Assembly: GCA_003457135.1 (NCBI GenBank)
Contig: DMSQ01000014.1
Coordinates: forward strand, 11,878 to 75,877
Source: Prolixibacteraceae bacterium
Lineage (GTDB): Bacteria > Bacteroidota > Bacteroidia > Bacteroidales > Prolixibacteraceae
Direction of reading: 5' to 3'
DNA: 64,000 nt
In this document: positions 25,358-33,235 of the stretch, one piece after another
Layout of the letters: the number at the start of each line of letters is the position of its first letter
Numbering within the stretch: position 1 is the first letter of the stretch
Program-made: the position numbers and the translations under genes
The notes under the pieces: model-generated
Told to the model about the DNA's origin: nothing
Databases searched by the model: none
The model's input: the letters and a program-made list of their open reading frames with translations, nothing else

Positions 25358-25686
25358 AGTGAAAGGGATTTAGTTGGTGAGTCAAACAGACTTAACTGAG
25401 CATGTCTTTTAGGAGCTTTTTGGGGATCGGTACTTAAGTACCAAGCCTTGAATCCTGTTTTCTGGCAATCCCTCTTTTCAATTTCCCAAAGCATTTCCGC
25501 TTTTTCAAGATCGCGCTTGTAACGTGTTATGCATTTCTGGGGTACACCGGTAGCATCAGTCACCATTGAAGCTGTAGCAACATGTTCTTTCAGATAGTGA
25601 AATATGGTTTGCAGTTGATTTAAGTGTGTTGTATCTTTGTCAAGTTCTAATTGCAAAGATTTTCTGGAGGTAGTATGTAGGCACAT
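25354..25686 (-). CDS. Small HTH-like protein of the replication module
   Basis: This 110-residue protein has a winged-helix-type segment (IFHYLKEHVATASMVTDATGVPQKCITRYKRDLE), a common pattern in mobile-element regulators of Bacteroidota. It starts one base after the upstream gene ends, so both are on one message. Its exact role is unknown. Confidence 0.6.
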   Translation of the reverse strand: MCLHTTSRKSLQLELDKDTTHLNQLQTIFHYLKEHVATASMVTDATGVPQKCITRYKRDLEKAEMLWEIEKRDCQKTGFKAWYLSTDPQKAPKRHAQLSLFDSPTKSLSL

Positions 25687-25687
25687 A

Positions 25688-26029
25688 TTACCTCCGTTTT
25701 TTATTTTCCAAAAATTGATCCGCCTCTACGGCTGTTTCCAAAAAGGTTTTGCGTCGCCCGGACTTCAACCAAAAATCAATTTCCGATTTTAAGAATGTAA
25801 TTTTCTTTCCCCTTTTATGGAAAGGGATAGCTCTTTCATGCACATAACCGTAAAAAGTCGCCTTGCTTCTTTTTTCAGGATCGTACTCAACTAATTCATT
25901 AAGATCAAACCAACAGTCGGGTAGGGGTTGGTTGTTGTTACTCTTTTCAAGTAACAGCCGTTCCATATTTTCCAGCTTCTGATAAATCTGGTGAACGGAT
26001 GCGGGTAAATTTTCGAATGTAACTGTCAT
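25688..26029 (-). CDS. Excisionase/MerR-type HTH protein
   Basis: This 113-residue protein has an N-terminal helix (HQIYQKLENMERLLLEKS) and a helix-turn-helix with a wing (FDLNELVEYDPEK..., HKRGKKITFLKSEIDFWL). Such proteins are common next to integrases in Bacteroidota elements, either as DNA-bending factors or transcription regulators. It is the first gene after a 106-base gap from the 314-residue gene. Confidence 0.75.
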   Translation of the reverse strand: MTVTFENLPASVHQIYQKLENMERLLLEKSNNNQPLPDCWFDLNELVEYDPEKRSKATFYGYVHERAIPFHKRGKKITFLKSEIDFWLKSGRRKTFLETAVEADQFLENKKRR

Positions 26030-26135
26030 TGCATCATTATTTAAGTGAATAATGATGCAATGATATTGGGTTGTTATGGTGCTATTCTTTTGAAGGCAAA
26101 GAGGACAAAAAGAAAGGCAAAGCAGGCAAAAAATA

Positions 26136-27080
26136 CTACCATTTGTTTATTGTTTTGCCCGGTTTAAAGAAAGATGGAATAGATTTTTCACCCCAGTTAT
26201 CGAAGCATTCTGTAAATAGTTTAATAAACCTTCTCTTATTCTGTATGTGGCCATAGTGAGCCACAGCAATATCAAAAAGTTCGTAAAATCGTTTTATCAC
26301 AAATCCCTTTTCACCGTTAGAACAGTTTATTTTTTGTTTCGGTTGGGTTGTATCATTCAAAAATCCTTTTCTTAGAAATGAAATTAGCTGTTTGGTAGTC
26401 AAAAATTCATTTCCATTTTTGCTTTTTTTGGTGGTCATTACCGTAAAGTGTGATATTACTTTATCCATTGGAAGACCTTTCCAGAAAAGATTCTCAGAAC
26501 TCCTTATTTTGTCCAGTTCTAATTTCAGTTCTTCACTTTTGGATTGCTCTTTTTCAGGTAGCGAAGGTTGTTCTGGCAGATCACTTGATTCCTGAGTCTG
26601 TGGCTGTTTGACATACTCTTTTTTGATAAATTCAAAATATGACTCCGTAAATTGACGTATCAATTCACAGTCATTATTAGTAAGATAAGGATAAATCTTC
26701 TTTGAGTACGCTACTCTTGCATTTTCTTCTTCGATATGCTGTCTGTAATATTCAGCTTTTAAATCTCGCTTAAATGCTCCCGGTAATTTTTCCTCCTTAT
26801 TTATAAAGTCCGCCAGGCAAAGCTCATAAAACCCCTTGTACATTTCCGTTTCAGATTTTCCCCAGTTATGAATAAGATAGGCCGTAAATCCAAGAACCAT
26901 CACCGGACAATTTTCTTCATTTCGCTCAGATGGATTTATAATATAAGCAGGTTCATCAGGTGTAAGTTCAATTAACTGATACCATACCTGCGTTGCGTTA
27001 TATTTAAATTCTGCAACCTTTTTATTCATCCAACTACTTGATGTTGCTTCAGTCTTAACTTTCGGTATTAATGACTCCAT
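26136..27080 (-). CDS. Hypothetical element protein next to the integrase (314 residues)
   Basis: This mostly helical protein has a charged middle (QPSLPEKEQSKSEELKLEL) and a C-terminal region (LLTKQLISFLRKGF-like segment, VIKRFYELFDIAVAHYG) seen in hypothetical proteins that accompany Bacteroidota integrases. I do not know its role. It follows the integrase by 12 bases and is probably co-transcribed. Confidence 0.6.
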   Translation of the reverse strand: MESLIPKVKTEATSSSWMNKKVAEFKYNATQVWYQLIELTPDEPAYIINPSERNEENCPVMVLGFTAYLIHNWGKSETEMYKGFYELCLADFINKEEKLPGAFKRDLKAEYYRQHIEEENARVAYSKKIYPYLTNNDCELIRQFTESYFEFIKKEYVKQPQTQESSDLPEQPSLPEKEQSKSEELKLELDKIRSSENLFWKGLPMDKVISHFTVMTTKKSKNGNEFLTTKQLISFLRKGFLNDTTQPKQKINCSNGEKGFVIKRFYELFDIAVAHYGHIQNKRRFIKLFTECFDNWGEKSIPSFFKPGKTINKW

Positions 27081-27092
27081 ACTTATTTAGTT

Positions 27093-28331
27093 TTAAAAGT
27101 CCAGTTTAATTCTATCCGCAGCATCCCGTTTGGTTTGGCTGATGATCTTAGCGTAAATCTGAGTGGTTTTCAAGTCACGGTGACCTAACATCTTTGAAAC
27201 GGTATAAATATCAGTGCCATTACTTAACTGCAAGGTGGCGTATGTATGCCGGAAGCAATGAAAAGTAATATCCTTCGTTATTCCGGCTGCACCAATCCAT
27301 TTAGCCAGGTCTTTGTTTGAGTACGCTGAATAATTCAATCCATCAAATACTTTATCGGTGGGTGCTTTGCGTTCACCAAGCAGACTGTATGCCTGTTCTG
27401 ATATGGGCATCATCTCCTCATCATCAGTCTTCTGTTGCCTAAACTGTATAAAATATCCATTGCCTTCAATGTATTCCAATTCAGACCATACTAGTTTTGA
27501 AATATCGGAGAACCGGAGCCCGGTCATGGCTGAAAATATTGCAGCGTTTTTGAGAACGGAATTTTTACATTCAGTCTTGACAAGGCTGTTCATTTCTTCG
27601 ATAGTCAGGAAGCTTCTTCTGGTTTCCGATACTTTAATCGGATCAATGCTATTATTCAAGTCATACTGCAAGTATTTGTCTTTATAAGCCTGTTTTAATG
27701 CAGCTTTAAACTTTAGAAAATATGATCCTGCGGTATTCTGTGAAAGAGTTGTTTTATCACTTCTCTTGCTTTTTGCTGATAGCAGATAATCTTTGAAATC
27801 GTTGCATAAGGTCTCGTTCAAGTCTTCAAATTTCAATTTTCCATTGGTAAATGCTTCAAGATATTGGTAAGCTGACAACCAGTTTGAACGGTTTGAATCT
27901 ATACGCTTGTCGGCCAGCTTTTTGAAATATTCAATGAAGTTCTTTTCACCCTGTTGTTTAATTTTCAACTGTTGTTTCTCATAGCCAGAGTATATTTCCG
28001 GTTTGTTAATCTCACTTTCCTTTTTCTGCCTGATCTGCTCAGCACGTTGTAGTGTCACTTCGTTGTGTTGCTTTTCAGTAGGGTCAAGCTTTGCTTTTTT
28101 AGGATTGCCCTTCTTGTCCAGTACTGGAATAAATCGTTTTTGCTCTTTACCATTTATATCATCATACTTCTGTTCCTCAATTTCTGTATCACTGAAAACA
28201 TAAGTATTCAGAAACTCCCTCCGTGTGATTTTCCCTGTTTTGGGATCAATTATAGCAGGGTAGAAGTCCAGATACAAGGTTTGCCTTTTACCTGAAATAG
28301 GTTTCATTCGAAGTGATACTTTTATTGCCAT
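27093..28331 (-). CDS. Tyrosine recombinase (integrase)
   Basis: This 412-residue site-specific recombinase has an Arm-type N-terminal region, a core-binding domain (about residues 130-225) and a catalytic domain with the full set: Arg273, Lys301, His358-x-x-Arg361, His384 and the nucleophile Tyr393. It belongs to the phage-integrase SAM-like group common in Bacteroidota mobile elements. It should catalyse integration and, with the xis-like protein, excision of the element. It starts 6 bases after the xis-like gene, at the end of the element near mnmE. Confidence 0.92.
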   Translation of the reverse strand: MAIKVSLRMKPISGKRQTLYLDFYPAIIDPKTGKITRREFLNTYVFSDTEIEEQKYDDINGKEQKRFIPVLDKKGNPKKAKLDPTEKQHNEVTLQRAEQIRQKKESEINKPEIYSGYEKQQLKIKQQGEKNFIEYFKKLADKRIDSNRSNWLSAYQYLEAFTNGKLKFEDLNETLCNDFKDYLLSAKSKRSDKTTLSQNTAGSYFLKFKAALKQAYKDKYLQYDLNNSIDPIKVSETRRSFLTIEEMNSLVKTECKNSVLKNAAIFSAMTGLRFSDISKLVWSELEYIEGNGYFIQFRQQKTDDEEMMPISEQAYSLLGERKAPTDKVFDGLNYSAYSNKDLAKWIGAAGITKDITFHCFRHTYATLQLSNGTDIYTVSKMLGHRDLKTTQIYAKIISQTKRDAADRIKLDF

Positions 28332-28337
28332 TGTGTT

Positions 28338-28694
28338 TTATGTTTTAATGAATAGTCTGTCAATATCTGACCGCTGAATAATGATACGCTTTCCGGCCTT
28401 ACCTGCATTGAGTTCTCCACGATCCATCATTCTATAAACTGTTCGCCTGCTTATTCCTAAAAGTGTACAAGTTTCAACAATACTTAAAAATGGCTTGGTT
28501 TTGAGTTCTTCAATCGGCTTGTTTCTGATTTGCTGAACTTCACGGTTGCTTGATTCAACTTTTGCGTTCTTGACAGTTTCCTTGTAAGCCTTATTGTTGC
28601 ACGTATGGGAACAGTAGCGTGTTTTCGTTGTTCTGGCAGTAAATTCATTACCGCAATATTCACAAAATCTTTGTACCTCAATAGTTGTACTCAT
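28338..28694 (-). CDS. Zinc-finger plus HTH protein, likely excisionase
   Basis: This 118-residue protein has a four-Cys zinc finger (Cys11, Cys14, Cys28, Cys32) and a C-terminal helix-turn-helix (LSIVETCTLLGISRRTVYRM, about residues 69-88) with a wing. It is the gene nearest the right attachment region and precedes the integrase, as recombination directionality factors of Bacteroidota elements often do. It may control excision and its own operon. Confidence 0.8.
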   Translation of the reverse strand: MSTTIEVQRFCEYCGNEFTARTTKTRYCSHTCNNKAYKETVKNAKVESSNREVQQIRNKPIEELKTKPFLSIVETCTLLGISRRTVYRMMDRGELNAGKAGKRIIIQRSDIDRLFIKT

Positions 28695-28780
28695 GTTTGT
28701 AGCTTATTATGCCTTTGTGTGTCATTAAGTGTCTATGTGTGCCATTAAGTGCATTTAAAAAAGGGAAAAACCCTTTAAAT

Positions 28781-28816
28781 TTGTACCTCTTAGTCAGAGG
28801 TACAACAAAGGTACAA
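28781..28816. other. Candidate right attachment region (attR)
   Basis: A perfect 10-bp inverted repeat TTGTACCTCT-(5)-AGAGGTACAA at 28781-28805 is followed by a further GGTACAA copy at 28810-28816. The segment 28799-28816 is the partner of 8785-8802. The site lies between the xis-like gene and the mnmE terminator, the usual place for an attachment site. Confidence 0.5.
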
Positions 28817-28870
28817 ATATTTACGAAACAAACACATAACAAACCAAAACAAATAAAAGCTTTACAGCAT

Positions 28871-28897
28871 AAAAAAAGCCTTATAATCAAGGCTTTT
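28871..28897 (-). terminator. mnmE terminator
   Basis: AAAAGCCTT-(6)-AAGGCTTTT forms a perfect 9-bp stem. Read on the minus strand it ends in a run of seven T residues. It lies 44 bases past the mnmE stop. Confidence 0.75.
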
Positions 28898-28940
28898 AAA
28901 GGGTTTACACTATGTTTTGTATTTGATTGTTTTGTGGTAG

Positions 28941-30335
28941 TTACTTTCCGATGCAAAAATTCTTAAAAATATGGCCTAAAATTTCATCATTGGAGATATC
29001 ACCAGTGATTTCCCCCAAGTAATGCAGACATTCCCGAATATCCTGCGCCAGAAAGTCCCCTGAAATCAGATTTTCAAGCCCAAGCTGTACCCTTTCAATG
29101 GATTCCAAAGCTTTTGACAGCGCTTCGAAGTGACGAATATTGGTTACAATCACTGCATCTTCACTTAGCGAATCGAGCGAAACGGCATGTTGCATTTCCT
29201 GAATCAGGACATCAAGATTGGTTTTTTGCTTGGCGGCAATAAATACCAGTTTTTCGTTTGGAAGCAAACTCATTTCTTTCAGTCCGGAGATTGTTTCATT
29301 TGAACCGCGATCAACCTTATTGGCGGCAATAATTAAATGTTGATCGGCCAACCGTTTCCTGATTTTAACAATTCTCCCGAAAACAGTTGTAAAATCATTT
29401 TTGGTGTCAACAACCAGAATCACCACCGTTGCCTGATCTAATTTACTGTAGCTGCGTTCAATGCCAAGTGTTTCAATTTCGTCGGTCGTTTCGCGGATTC
29501 CGGCAGTATCAAAAAAGCGGAAAGCAGTTCCGTGAATATTCACCACATCTTCAATCACATCTCGGGTAGTGCCATGAATGTCTGAAACAATGGACTTCTC
29601 TTCATTGAGCAAGGCATTGAGTAGGGTTGACTTGCCTACATTAGTATCTCCAATAATAGCAACCGGAATTCCATTTTTAATCACATTGCCCAGTTGAAAT
29701 GAATTTTTTAGCTTCCGGAGAATCTCTTCAATTTTCGAAACTAACTTTTTGAGTTGATTACGGTCGGCAAATTCAACATCTTCTTCACTAAAATCAAGTT
29801 CCAGCTCAATCATGGCTATAAAATGCAGTAATTCGCCACGTAGATTTTTTAATTCTGATGAAAAACCTCCACGCATCTGATTGATCGCCACTTTTTGAGT
29901 AGCACGGTTGGTTGATGCAATCAAATCGGCCACTGCCTCTGCCTGAGAAAGATCCATCTTCCCATTCAGGAATGCCCGTTGGGTAAATTCTCCCGGACGC
30001 GCCATTCGGGCACCTTTAGTAATGAGCAATTGAAGTATTCGTTGCTGGATATATACCGAACCATGACAGGTAATTTCAATCACATCTTCACCGGTAAATG
30101 AATGGGGGGATCGGAATATGGAAACAACAACTTCGTCAATCAGTTCATTCCCATCAGAAATGCTCCCAAAATGCAGCGTGTTAGGTTTTTGATCCGTTAA
30201 ATTTTTGTTCGATTTTGCTGATTGAAATACAGAATCTGCAATTTCAATCGCTTTTTCACCTGAAAGTCGTATGGTTGCAATAGCTCCCATGCCGGGAGAA
30301 GTTGCTATGGCGCAAATGGTTAACTGATCGAGCAT
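28941..30335 (-). CDS. mnmE: tRNA modification GTPase MnmE
   Basis: This 464-residue MnmE (TrmE) with MnmG modifies the wobble uridine of certain tRNAs. It has the N-terminal folate-binding domain, helical domain and inserted G domain with GDTNVGKST (about residues 228-236) and NKVD. The C-terminus ends FCIGK with catalytic Cys461. The length is normal. It is intact right up to the stop, so the element did not integrate inside this gene. It is the first clearly chromosomal gene on the right of the element. Confidence 0.97.
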   Translation of the reverse strand: MLDQLTICAIATSPGMGAIATIRLSGEKAIEIADSVFQSAKSNKNLTDQKPNTLHFGSISDGNELIDEVVVSIFRSPHSFTGEDVIEITCHGSVYIQQRILQLLITKGARMARPGEFTQRAFLNGKMDLSQAEAVADLIASTNRATQKVAINQMRGGFSSELKNLRGELLHFIAMIELELDFSEEDVEFADRNQLKKLVSKIEEILRKLKNSFQLGNVIKNGIPVAIIGDTNVGKSTLLNALLNEEKSIVSDIHGTTRDVIEDVVNIHGTAFRFFDTAGIRETTDEIETLGIERSYSKLDQATVVILVVDTKNDFTTVFGRIVKIRKRLADQHLIIAANKVDRGSNETISGLKEMSLLPNEKLVFIAAKQKTNLDVLIQEMQHAVSLDSLSEDAVIVTNIRHFEALSKALESIERVQLGLENLISGDFLAQDIRECLHYLGEITGDISNDEILGHIFKNFCIGK

Positions 30336-30392
30336 GAATCAAAGATTTAAAGCAATAAAAATACACTATTTGAAGATATTAGCGATCCATTG

Positions 30393-31205
30393 TTATTCAT
30401 ACTTAAACCGTTTGAAATAGATAACAGGCAATTCGATACAATTCAATTGTTTTTTCCTGAACCAAATGGTTAACAAGCGCTCGGCCATGAAACCCATAAT
30501 TCGTTTCTGATAACCGGTATAACTATCCAGGTCTATCCTGCGTTCAAATTCAAAAAGAACATCAAACCACCAGGCCATAAATTCCTGGAAATGGCTGTCT
30601 TTCATGATAAACATGTTGTTTGCATGTAAACGCTTACTTTCTATAACCTTGTAAAATGCGTCAAGATATTCCGGATATTTTTCAGTCAGAATCGTTTCAA
30701 GCAGTTTCAGGTCTTTGATGTCGTGGTAGCGCCGAAAATGAGTTTCAACGGTATATTTTAGTTTCCGGGTCTGAGGTAAAATGGCATCGTGCTTATTAAG
30801 CAACTCTTTTATTTCCTGCTCATTGATAATTTTTGGAGTGAATAGTTTCGTGTTTTCAGTATAGATCAGGCCAAATCGTTTTTTATGCAATCCAACAGTA
30901 ATGTATAAAAGCCGTTTTAGCCGATATAAAAATGGTTCTGGTTTTGCAGTGAAAAAGCGCCGGTAATGACATGCTCCGGTTACATCCTGACTGGTATTTT
31001 TCCAAACCCAATAAATGCCCGTCAATTCGCTGTAATGAGGATTTTTTAAAGAAATATTATCGTCCGTATCATCACCTGTAATTCCAGAATCTCCAGAATG
31101 AAGGGCATTCCCGGCCATGACCGGCTGATAAATGCGATCTATTTCAAGGATCGATCCTTTTTTATAATGAAAAACATAGACTTTCACACTCGAAATATCG
31201 CCCAT
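30393..31205 (-). CDS. DUF4422-like glycosyltransferase
   Basis: This protein of about 270 residues has the features of the DUF4422 group of sugar transferases: an N-terminal VYVFHYKKGS strand, GDD/GDDTDDN, ELTGIYWVWKN, GACHYRRFF and a C-terminal HANNMFIM and MGFMAERLLTIW region. These enzymes build cell-surface polysaccharides. The start at 31205 (MGDISSVK) is preferred to the more distant ATG at 31355, because the extra 50 residues are unlike the family. It is divergent from the FkbM-type gene, and both may act on surface glycans. Confidence 0.8.
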   Translation of the reverse strand: MGDISSVKVYVFHYKKGSILEIDRIYQPVMAGNALHSGDSGITGDDTDDNISLKNPHYSELTGIYWVWKNTSQDVTGACHYRRFFTAKPEPFLYRLKRLLYITVGLHKKRFGLIYTENTKLFTPKIINEQEIKELLNKHDAILPQTRKLKYTVETHFRRYHDIKDLKLLETILTEKYPEYLDAFYKVIESKRLHANNMFIMKDSHFQEFMAWWFDVLFEFERRIDLDSYTGYQKRIMGFMAERLLTIWFRKKQLNCIELPVIYFKRFKYE

Positions 31206-31377
31206 CAAGTTTTTAGTTTTTACAAAAATAATTGTTTCCGAATGTTTTCTGCAAGTTGAGCCACATTTAATTCTCTCCTTTAAAATTTTAACTTTGCGGC
31301 GACGTAAACCTTGGGAAGGAAAAAGATGAAATGGATTCTTTGAACTTCCGTCCAATTGTGATTCTTTAATATTGACG

Positions 31378-32265
31378 ATGATGAATAGAATTGCCGCTCA
31401 AATATATCGTATTGTTGTCCCAAAACCGATTCGAAAAAAGATACTGGACAAAAGGCTTCCAATCGCAATACGAAATTATTACGACAGCCTTCCTGAAGCT
31501 CCTTCGGAAGAGATAAAATCAGTGCTAAATTACCTGAGGACAAACCCATTGGCCGTTTTTCCTTACGATTTTCAGAACGAGCATATTGCCGGAGAAATTG
31601 AAGTTTTTGATGATCGGGAAAAAGGTTTGCGTTTTGTTGTTCAGGATGGCAAGAAGCTTTACTTCAAAAAAAGATGGGGCAAACAAAAAATCAGAAACCT
31701 TTATAATCTGTTGTCAAAAGAACAGGATATCCGGAGCCCGCACCGATATTTGACCGGAGAATTTACATTCGATGAAGGTGAAATACTTGTTGATGTTGGA
31801 GCAGCAGAAGGTAATTTCGCATTAAGTGTTGTTGAACGAGCGTCACGGATCGTTCTTTTTGAAGCTGATAAAGAGTGGATAGAACCATTGAAAGCAACTT
31901 TCGAACCCTGGAAAGAAAAAGTTCAGATCGTTAATACATTTGTAAGCGATATAACCGACTATACCAATACAAAACTGGACGATTTTACAGCAAATGAAAT
32001 TTTCGGGATATTTCTGAAAATTGATGTCGAAGGAGCTGAGTCGCGTTTAATAAATGGATGTAAAAGAATCCTTTCTGAGCAAAAACCTCTTAAAGTTGCC
32101 ATATGCACCTATCATAAACAGAACGACGAAAGGGAGTTTTCAACAGTATTGGCACAAAATGGATTTAAAACTTCGCATTCCCATGGCTTTATGCTTTTCT
32201 TCTACGATAAAAAAATGAAAGCTCCATATTTTAGACGGGGCTTGATCCGGGCAATAAAATCCTGA
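31378..32265 (+). CDS. FkbM-family methyltransferase
   Basis: This protein of about 295 residues has a SAM-binding fold: motif I LVDVGAAEGNFAL near residues 138-150, an acidic residue after the next strand (FEADKEW) and the FkbM signature LKIDVEGAES. FkbM proteins methylate small molecules or glycans. With the divergent glycosyltransferase, a surface-glycan role is likely. The start could be 31378 or the next Met. Confidence 0.85.
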   Translation: MMNRIAAQIYRIVVPKPIRKKILDKRLPIAIRNYYDSLPEAPSEEIKSVLNYLRTNPLAVFPYDFQNEHIAGEIEVFDDREKGLRFVVQDGKKLYFKKRWGKQKIRNLYNLLSKEQDIRSPHRYLTGEFTFDEGEILVDVGAAEGNFALSVVERASRIVLFEADKEWIEPLKATFEPWKEKVQIVNTFVSDITDYTNTKLDDFTANEIFGIFLKIDVEGAESRLINGCKRILSEQKPLKVAICTYHKQNDEREFSTVLAQNGFKTSHSHGFMLFFYDKKMKAPYFRRGLIRAIKS

Positions 32266-32300
32266 AAATACCGTGGAATTTTCAGTTTCACAGATTTTAT

Positions 32301-32308
32301 TACTTTTG
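32301..32308 (+). promoter_or_regulatory. -7 box upstream of fabG
   Basis: TACTTTTG matches TAnnTTTG and lies 37-44 bases before the ATG at 32345. Confidence 0.45.
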
Positions 32309-32344
32309 CCCGTAGTTCGAAAAATAACAATCAAATATTTTACT

Positions 32345-33091
32345 ATGAAACTTCTTGAAGGAAAAACGGCCATAGTTACTGGCGCATCGAGGGGAATTGG
32401 AAAAGCAATTGCCATAAAATTTGCGGAGGAAGGTTGCAACATTGCCTTTACCGATCTTTTTGAAGATGAGAACATGAAAAATACAGAGGCTGAATTGATA
32501 GCCATTGGAGTGAAAGCCAAAGGATATGCATCGAATGCCGCTAACTTTGAAGATACCGACCGGGTCGTAACCCAAATTGTTGAAGATTTTGGCACGGTGG
32601 ATGCCCTGATTAACAATGCAGGCATTACCAAAGATACCCTTTTAATGCGTATGACCGAAGAGCAATGGGATGCAGTGATCAATGTAAATCTGAAATCAGT
32701 TTTCAACTTTACCAAAGCAGCCCAGAAAATTATGCTAAAGCAAAAATCCGGCTCTATCGTAAATATGAGTTCGGTGGTTGGGGTAAGTGGAAATGCCGGT
32801 CAGTCAAACTATTCGGCATCAAAGGCTGGTATTATTGGTTTCACCAAATCAATTGCCAAAGAATTGGGTTCTCGTGGAATTCGCTCAAATGCAATTGCCC
32901 CGGGATTTATAATTACTGAAATGACAGCCAAAATACCTGAAGATGCCCGCAAACAATGGGAAGCAAGTATTCCTTTAAAACGTGGCGGAACTCCTGAAGA
33001 AGTTGCGAAAGTTGCTTTGTTCCTGGCATCCGACCTTTCATCCTATGTTAGCGGACAAGTTATTAACGTTTGTGGTGCGATGAATACTTAA
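32345..33091 (+). CDS. fabG: 3-oxoacyl-ACP reductase
   Basis: This 248-residue short-chain dehydrogenase has the NADP(H) site TGASRGIG (12-19), NNAG (90-93) and the catalytic set Asn114, Ser143, Tyr156, Lys160. It reduces 3-oxoacyl-ACP in fatty acid synthesis. The full identity to the FabG layout (MKLLEGKTAIVTG start, VSGQVINVCGAMNT end) supports the name. The start at 32345 is preferred to longer frames. A GC-containing hairpin with a T-run follows. Confidence 0.93.
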   Translation: MKLLEGKTAIVTGASRGIGKAIAIKFAEEGCNIAFTDLFEDENMKNTEAELIAIGVKAKGYASNAANFEDTDRVVTQIVEDFGTVDALINNAGITKDTLLMRMTEEQWDAVINVNLKSVFNFTKAAQKIMLKQKSGSIVNMSSVVGVSGNAGQSNYSASKAGIIGFTKSIAKELGSRGIRSNAIAPGFIITEMTAKIPEDARKQWEASIPLKRGGTPEEVAKVALFLASDLSSYVSGQVINVCGAMNT

Positions 33092-33115
33092 ATTATTTTC
33101 TAAAATATTTTCAAG

Positions 33116-33143
33116 GCCGCATGCTTTGCACCGGCTTTTTTTT
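33116..33143 (+). terminator. Terminator of fabG
   Basis: GCCG (33116-33119) pairs with CGGC (33132-33135), with TGC/GCA inside, and is followed by eight T residues. It lies 25 bases past the stop. Confidence 0.55.
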
Positions 33144-33235
33144 ATACAGTAAAAACAATCATTTTTTTTACTTATTGCAGGTTATTTTCCGGTTGCTTTT
33201 ACTACATTAGATAGCCATATAAACCTGAAAAAATA

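Larger units (their letters stand above)
8785..28816. mobile_element. Candidate integrative element, satellite- or prophage-like, about 20 kb
   Basis: The region runs from an imperfect 18-base repeat at 8785-8802 to its partner at 28799-28816. It contains an integrase and xis-like gene at the right end, a replication module (initiator-like protein, DnaB), HTH regulators, an ORF6N protein, and a 2068-residue phage-like polyvalent protein. Almost all genes from 28694 to 13289 are on the minus strand and tightly packed. No capsid, portal, terminase, tail, lysin, relaxase or conjugation gene was recognised. The flanking genes (8256-8729 and mnmE) are both on the minus strand and could have been neighbours before insertion. 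The left boundary is the less certain one. Confidence 0.65.

Noticed and set aside
26071..26256. 61-codon plus-strand frame next to the 314-residue gene
   Set aside because: Most of it lies antisense to that gene, and the lysine-rich start looks like chance.
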